Assembly (NCBI RefSeq): GCF_008843165.1
Contig: NZ_CP044427.1
Coordinates: 372,001-436,000 of the forward strand
DNA: 64,000 nt
Direction of reading: 5' to 3'
DNA from: Ornithinimicrobium pratense
GTDB lineage: Bacteria > Actinomycetota > Actinomycetes > Actinomycetales > Dermatophilaceae
The notes below the pieces were generated by a model. It was not told the origin of the DNA, did no database searches, and saw nothing but the letters and a program-made list of their open reading frames with translations. Shown here in pieces: positions 59,908 to 64,000 of the stretch; position 1 is the first letter of the stretch, and each line of letters starts with the position of its first letter. Position numbers and translations under genes: made by a program.

Positions 59908-60780
59908 TCAGGCGAGGATCAGACCTACGGTGAGGGCGACGGCATACCCGAGCTGGAGGACGCCGGTCTGGACCAGAGCCGGGATGAGCCGGCGCCCGTA
60001 GGTCCTGCCGAGGACGGCGCGCACCGGGCGGATGGCCAGCGGCGCGGCGAGGAGGCCGACGAGCGCGGTGGGGTGGGTGATGGTGGCCAGGCCGACCGCG
60101 AGGAAGGCGGCGACGACCAGCGCGGCATAGAGCAGCCGGGTGCGGCGGGAGCCGAGCCGCACCGCGAGGGTGCGCTTGTCGGCGGCCCGGTCGGTCCGCA
60201 GGTCGCGCAGGTTGTTGGTGACCAGAATGGCGCAGGCCAGGGCGCCGCAGCCGATGGCGCCGCCGACGGCACCGAGGGTGATCGTCTGAGCCTGGGTCCA
60301 GGTGGTGCCCAGGACGGCGAAAAGCCCGAAGAAGATGAACACCATGACTTCGCCCAGGCCGCGGTAGCCGTAGGGGTTCTTGCCGCCGGTGTAGTGCCAG
60401 GCGGCCCAGAGCGCGGCGATCCCGGCCAACAGCAGCCACCACGCGTTGGCCAGCGCGACCAGCGCCAGGCCGGCCACCGAGGCGGCGAAGAAACAGGCGA
60501 AGGCGGCGGTCTTCACGTTGGCCGGGGCCGCCAGCCGCTGACCGACCAGCCGCACCGGTCCGACCCGGTCCTCGTCGGTGCCGCGGATGCCGTCGGAGTA
60601 GTCGTTGGCGTAGTTGACCCCCACCTGGAAACCGAGGGCGACAAGCAGGGCCAGGACCGCCAGCCCGAGGTTGGCGTTGCCCGCGGCGTGCGCGGCGGCG
60701 GTGCCGACCATCACGGGGGCGACGGCTGCGGGGAGCGTGCGTGGACGCGCCCCCCCGATCCACTGGGCGAGGGTAGCCAT
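59908..60780 (-). CDS. menA: 1,4-dihydroxy-2-naphthoate polyprenyltransferase
   Basis: A 290-residue UbiA-type membrane enzyme that adds the prenyl tail in menaquinone synthesis. Two Asp-rich sites are seen: VNYANDYSDGIRGTDEDR and LRDLRTDRAADKRTLAVRLG. About eight helices follow each other. It converges with the cytochrome c maturation operon and is followed upstream by a small PLDc_N protein gene and menE. Confidence 0.94.
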   Translation of the reverse strand: MATLAQWIGGARPRTLPAAVAPVMVGTAAAHAAGNANLGLAVLALLVALGFQVGVNYANDYSDGIRGTDEDRVGPVRLVGQRLAAPANVKTAAFACFFAASVAGLALVALANAWWLLLAGIAALWAAWHYTGGKNPYGYRGLGEVMVFIFFGLFAVLGTTWTQAQTITLGAVGGAIGCGALACAILVTNNLRDLRTDRAADKRTLAVRLGSRRTRLLYAALVVAAFLAVGLATITHPTALVGLLAAPLAIRPVRAVLGRTYGRRLIPALVQTGVLQLGYAVALTVGLILA

Positions 60781-60789
60781 GGGGCGTAG

Positions 60790-61062
60790 TCAGAGGCCTC
60801 TCAGGAAGTCGGGATCGTCGTCCGGTCCGAGGGGACCCCTGGGACCGTCCTGGCCGCGACCGCCGAAGAGGACATCGAGGATGCTTGTGGGTCGCCCGGC
60901 GATGAGCCAGGCGATCCCCCCGACGAGCGGGAAGAACAGCACGAGCACGATCCACAGGATCTTGGGCAGCCCGCGCACCTTCTCGTCCTCCGACTGCACC
61001 GCGTCGACGACGCAGTAGACGGTGAAGACCAGCAGCGCCACGGCGGCCAGCACGCGGATCAC
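60790..61062 (-). CDS. PLDc_N domain small membrane protein
   Basis: A 90-residue protein with two hydrophobic helices (VIRVLAAVALLVFTVYCVVDA; LPKILWIVLVLFFPLVGGIAWL) and a Gly/Asp/Pro-rich tail. The pattern is the cardiolipin-synthase/phospholipase D N-terminal (PLDc_N) module, here without any catalytic domain. GAAGGGGG is well spaced before the GTG at 61062. Found beside menA/menE in related genomes; function unknown. Confidence 0.8.
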   Translation of the reverse strand: MIRVLAAVALLVFTVYCVVDAVQSEDEKVRGLPKILWIVLVLFFPLVGGIAWLIAGRPTSILDVLFGGRGQDGPRGPLGPDDDPDFLRGL

Positions 61063-61216
61063 GAGGTGCCCCCTTCCAGGTCGGGCGGGTGAAGGACCAT
61101 TCTGCCACCGCGAGGGGCTGGATCCACGATCGGGACGGCCTCCCGCCCCCGTGGCCGCCGCGCTGGGCCGGGCCCAGGTGACCGCCGGCGGCCCGTGTCC
61201 CCGTCCGGCCAGCCGC

Positions 61217-62341
61217 TCACCGGTCGGGTGCGGACAGCAGGCCTCTGACGCGGGGCAGGTCAGGCTTTCCGGACGGCAGGAGGGGTATGGCGTCGCGCAC
61301 CACGACTCGTCGAGGCAGGGCGTGGTCGGGCAGGGCGTGGGGCGGGAGCGAGCGGCGGAGCGCCTCGCGCCAGGCGTCGGGCCGCTCGATGAGGTCACCC
61401 GACGGCGCTCCGGAGACGATGAAGGCCGCCACGACCTGCCCCCACTCGGGGTCGGGCAGGCCGACCACGACCGCGTCGTCGACCAGGGGGAGGGCGCGCA
61501 GGGCGACCTCGACCTCCCGCGGTTCCACCTTGTGCCCGCCGGTGATGATGACGTCGTCCACGCGGCCCAGGATGCGCAGCCGTCCGTCGACATCCATCTC
61601 GCCGCGGTCGTCGGTGCGGAACCAGCGCGCGCCGTCCACCTCGACGAATCGCTCTGTCGTCAGCTGCCCGTCGAGGTCACCCTGGGGGTCGACATAGCCG
61701 TCTGCCAGCATCGGCCCGGACAGGTGGACCCGCCCCTCCTCGAGCCGGACCTGCAGCCCTGCCAGCGGCCGGCCGTCGTAGACGCAGCCTCCGCAGGTCT
61801 CGCTCATCCCGTAGGTGGTTACCACCCGCGCGCCCGCGTCCCGGGCGCGGGCCAGCAGGCCGCGATCGGCCGCAGCGCCGCCCAGCAGGATCGCGTCCAG
61901 GCTCGCCGCCGCCCGGACGCCTGCCTCGTCCATCAGGAGCCGGTGCAGCTGGGTCGGCACCAGCGAGACGTAGTGGGGGCCTTGGCCGTCCCCGGTGAGT
62001 TCGTCGACCGCCGCGGCGAAGGTGGCGGCGGTGAACGGCATACCGGGGAAGAGGGCCACCGGGTGGGTGCCGGCCAGGACGGAGCGGGCGAGCACCTGCA
62101 GGCCGGCCACATGGTGGCTGGGCAGGGCGAGCAGCCACCGGCCGTCGCCGCCGAGGAAGGTAGCCGTCGCCTCGCCGCTGGCCCGCAGCGCCGCCCCGCT
62201 GAGCCGGACCCGCTTCGGGACGCCAGAGGACCCCGAGGTCGCGACCACCACAGCCTCCCCCGGCTGCTCCAGCAGGATGCGCCGCAGCCGCGGGGACAGG
62301 TCCGCCCAGGTCGCCCCCTCGGGCACGTGCAGGTCGGTCAC
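61217..62341 (-). CDS. menE: 2-succinylbenzoate--CoA ligase
   Basis: An adenylate-forming ligase of 374 residues that activates o-succinylbenzoate for MenB. The P-loop is VVVATSGSSGVPKRVRL, the A5-like motif is VVTTYGMSETCGGCVYDG, the hinge is WFRTDDRGEMDVDGRLRILGR, and the catalytic Lys is in LLPSGKPDLPRV. It is shorter than E. coli MenE, as is normal in actinobacteria. It lies between menA and menB on the same strand. Confidence 0.92.
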   Translation of the reverse strand: MTDLHVPEGATWADLSPRLRRILLEQPGEAVVVATSGSSGVPKRVRLSGAALRASGEATATFLGGDGRWLLALPSHHVAGLQVLARSVLAGTHPVALFPGMPFTAATFAAAVDELTGDGQGPHYVSLVPTQLHRLLMDEAGVRAAASLDAILLGGAAADRGLLARARDAGARVVTTYGMSETCGGCVYDGRPLAGLQVRLEEGRVHLSGPMLADGYVDPQGDLDGQLTTERFVEVDGARWFRTDDRGEMDVDGRLRILGRVDDVIITGGHKVEPREVEVALRALPLVDDAVVVGLPDPEWGQVVAAFIVSGAPSGDLIERPDAWREALRRSLPPHALPDHALPRRVVVRDAIPLLPSGKPDLPRVRGLLSAPDR

Positions 62342-62357
62342 GCTTGTCCGGCCGGGG

Positions 62358-63014
62358 CTACTCGGTGGTCAGGTAGGCGTCGAGGTCGACGTACCACTCG
62401 TCGGTGATGCGCTTGAGGGTGATCGTCGAGTCGCCCATGGCCTCGGCGAACAGCGGAGAGTAGTTCTCGCGTCCGACGACCGCGGTGTCGCCCTGGACGT
62501 CAGCGCCCCGGATCTGCATGGACTCCAGCACCGCGATGCCGTCCTCGCCCAGGCCCTGCGCCTCCACGGTCGCCTCCATGGTGGCGGGCAGCTGGGTCTG
62601 GCACAGCTCCAGGTCTGAGGGGACGGCGGTCATCGGCCGCTCGGGGTCGCTGAAGGAGAGGAGCAGGTCGCAGGCTGTGGGGTCGGCGGTGACCAGCGCC
62701 ATGAGGAACTCCTTGGCGCGCTCAGCAGCCGCCTGGCCCTCCTCACCGCCCATGACCGCGTCGTCGCCGGGTGCTTGCGTGGCGGGAGCCTCGTCGGTGA
62801 CGGCGGCGTTGTCCACGGGCGCGGTGGCGGCGGCGTCGTCCACGGGGGCCGTGGTGGCCTCCTGGTCCTCGGGCGGGGGTGTGTGGGTGGTCGGGGCCAC
62901 CCCATCGGTGGTGGCGGTGCCCCCAGCGGTCGCGTCGTCGGCTGCGGTGTCGCCGTCGCAGGCGGTCAGGAGTAGCGCCGCGCTGGCGACCACGGCGGTC
63001 AGAGTGCGTCGCAT
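62358..63014 (-). CDS. Putative lipoprotein
   Basis: A 218-residue predicted lipoprotein. The ATG at 63014 follows GGGGAGAG and gives MRRTLTAVVASAALLLTAC with lipidated Cys19. Residues of about 20-90 form a Thr/Ala/Pro/Asp-rich linker. The remaining domain (RAKEFLMALVTADPTACDLLLSFSD ... ITDEWYVDLDAYL) resembles small DUF4878-like or low-molecular-weight ligand-binding domains, but I cannot name a family with confidence. It sits within the menaquinone genes without an evident link. Confidence 0.72.
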   Translation of the reverse strand: MRRTLTAVVASAALLLTACDGDTAADDATAGGTATTDGVAPTTHTPPPEDQEATTAPVDDAAATAPVDNAAVTDEAPATQAPGDDAVMGGEEGQAAAERAKEFLMALVTADPTACDLLLSFSDPERPMTAVPSDLELCQTQLPATMEATVEAQGLGEDGIAVLESMQIRGADVQGDTAVVGRENYSPLFAEAMGDSTITLKRITDEWYVDLDAYLTTE

Positions 63015-63112
63015 CGGTGGTCTCTCCCCGTTCGGATGGCGGCCTGCGTAGGCCTCAGTGTGACACGGGGTATGAGGTGTTGCGCCGTCACAGACACCCT
63101 GGGGTGGCCCGG

Positions 63113-64000
63113 TCAGAAGTACCACGGGAACGGCGACCAGTCCGGCTCCCGCTTCTCCAGGAAGGCCTCCTTGCCCTCCACCGCCTCGTCGGTCATGTAG
63201 GCCAGCCGCGTCGCCTCCCCGGCAAAGACCTGCTGGCCCACCATCCCGTCGTCGGTGAGGTTGAAGGCGAACTTCAGCATCCGCTGCGCGGTCGGCGACT
63301 TGCCCAGAATCTCCTGGGCCACCTGCACCGCCTCGGCCTCCAGCTCGGCGTGGTCGACGACGATGTTCACCGCACCCATCCGGTGCATGGCCTCGGCGTC
63401 GTAGGCCCGGCCCAGGAAGAAGATCTCGCGGGCGAACTTCTGGCCCACCATCTTGGCCAGGTAGGCCGAGCCGTAGCCGCCGTCGAAGCTGCCTACGTCG
63501 GCGTCGGTCTGCTTGAACCGCGCGTGCTGACGGGAGGCGATCGTCAGGTCACAGATCACGTGCAGCGAGTGTCCACCGCCGGCGGCCCAGCCGCCCACGA
63601 CGGCGATGACGACCTTGGGCATCGTGCGGATCAGCCGCTGGACCTCCAGGATGTGCAGCCGGCCACCCTCGGCCTTGACCCGCGCCTCGTCGATGCCGGA
63701 GGCGGTGACGTCGTCGGTGCCCTCGCTGGCGTACTGGTAGCCGCTGCGCCCCCGGATCCGCTGGTCCCCGCCGGAGCAGAAGGCCCAGCCGCCGTCCCTG
63801 GGTGAGGGGCCGTTGCCGGTGAGCAGCACGACCCCCACGTCCGGGCTCATCCGGGCGTGGTCCAGCGTGCGGTGGAGCTCGTCGACCGTGTGCGGCCGGA
63901 AGGCGTTGCGCACCTCGGGGCGGTCGAAGGCGATCCGCACGCAGCCGAGCTCCACGTGCCGGTGGTAGGTGATGTCGGTGAGCTGCTCGAAGCCCTCGAC
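63113..64000 (-). CDS. menB: 1,4-dihydroxy-2-naphthoyl-CoA synthase (5' end outside window)
   Basis: A crotonase-fold enzyme that closes the naphthoate ring in menaquinone synthesis. The frame stays open to the window edge, giving 295 residues, and the true start lies beyond 64000. GDQRIRGRSGYQYAS, VVIAVVGGWAAGGGHSLHVICDLTIAS and DVGSFDGGYGSAYLAKMVGQKFAREIFFLGR are diagnostic for MenB as opposed to other enoyl-CoA hydratases. The C-terminus EPDWSPFPWYF is also typical. Confidence 0.95.
   Translation of the reverse strand, partial: VEGFEQLTDITYHRHVELGCVRIAFDRPEVRNAFRPHTVDELHRTLDHARMSPDVGVVLLTGNGPSPRDGGWAFCSGGDQRIRGRSGYQYASEGTDDVTASGIDEARVKAEGGRLHILEVQRLIRTMPKVVIAVVGGWAAGGGHSLHVICDLTIASRQHARFKQTDADVGSFDGGYGSAYLAKMVGQKFAREIFFLGRAYDAEAMHRMGAVNIVVDHAELEAEAVQVAQEILGKSPTAQRMLKFAFNLTDDGMVGQQVFAGEATRLAYMTDEAVEGKEAFLEKREPDWSPFPWYF

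Noticed and set aside
61022..62407. A 461-codon plus-strand frame opposite menE
   Set aside because: Antisense to menE, which has all ligase motifs. No domain is recognisable.

Overview
The window is one contiguous piece of a very GC-rich actinobacterial chromosome. Base use is about 70% G+C by eye, GTG starts are common, stop and start codons often overlap (ATGA/GTGA), and Lsr2, ClpC, DisA, Rex-HemACDB, ResBC-type cytochrome c maturation and menaquinone genes are all present. Gene content fits Micrococcales, and the FemAB-type/ATP-grasp cell-wall genes make an Intrasporangiaceae- or Ornithinimicrobiaceae-like organism plausible. The genus cannot be settled from the sequence. It is almost entirely housekeeping DNA. 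I see no prophage, insertion sequence, rRNA or CRISPR. One tRNA (Thr, CGT anticodon) is present.

Layout. 0-3.1 kb: end of thymidylate kinase, DNA polymerase III delta prime and a secreted alpha/beta hydrolase lipoprotein. 3.2-9.7 kb: tRNA-Thr with a strong terminator, a DUF3352 membrane protein, inorganic pyrophosphatase, a PBP4-like D,D-carboxypeptidase, a DUF2342 zinc protease and TilS. 9.7-15.4 kb: hpt, ftsH and the translationally coupled folate run folE-folP-folBK-DUF3180. 15.5-22.7 kb: a methyltransferase, a double VOC protein, a solitary NuoD-type protein beside a MidA/NDUFAF7-type methyltransferase, a Na/Ca antiporter, and an Ada-AlkA fusion coupled to Ogt. 22.8-30.8 kb: lysS, a small membrane protein, lsr2, a non-homologous end-joining set (split LigD plus Ku) and clpC. 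30.8-35.7 kb: an ATP-grasp ligase, two FemAB-type transferases and a DegT-like enzyme, probably for the peptidoglycan cross-bridge. 35.7-40.2 kb: mutY, disA, radA and a cysteine-rich protein. 40.2-46.5 kb: a Ppx/GppA phosphatase, a TIM-barrel isomerase, proline dehydrogenase, proC, a GNAT acetyltransferase, an AcuC-like deacetylase, a small HTH protein and the tiny ribosomal protein bS22. 46.6-54.6 kb: a redox-fold protein, rex and the heme genes hemA-hemC-cobA/hemD-hemB-marR and hemL. 54.7-59.8 kb: cytochrome c maturation (TlpA, CcdA, ResB, CcsB). 59.9-64 kb: menaquinone genes menA, menE and menB on the minus strand.

From memory of the Mycobacterium tuberculosis map, the left part (to about 39 kb) follows the Rv3644c-Rv3585 order and the right part (from about 40 kb) follows Rv0496-Rv0548c. 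The window therefore joins two blocks that are far apart there. The NHEJ set and the FemAB/ATP-grasp cassette stand out as insertions beside clpC in this backbone.

Main points for a second look: (i) two arrays of a 22-bp-period repeat (14-bp core plus 8 variable bases), one upstream of tilS and one, inverted, inside tilS, where it is translated in all three frames; (ii) the candidate cross-bridge cassette; (iii) NuoD next to its presumed methyltransferase; (iv) a clpC promoter with apparent SigH-type and ClgR elements; (v) a G-run frameshift in resB; (vi) about fifteen genes with a TAnnnT-type -10 element placed 6-8 nt before the start codon, suggesting widespread leaderless mRNAs. No gap between genes exceeds 300 bases.
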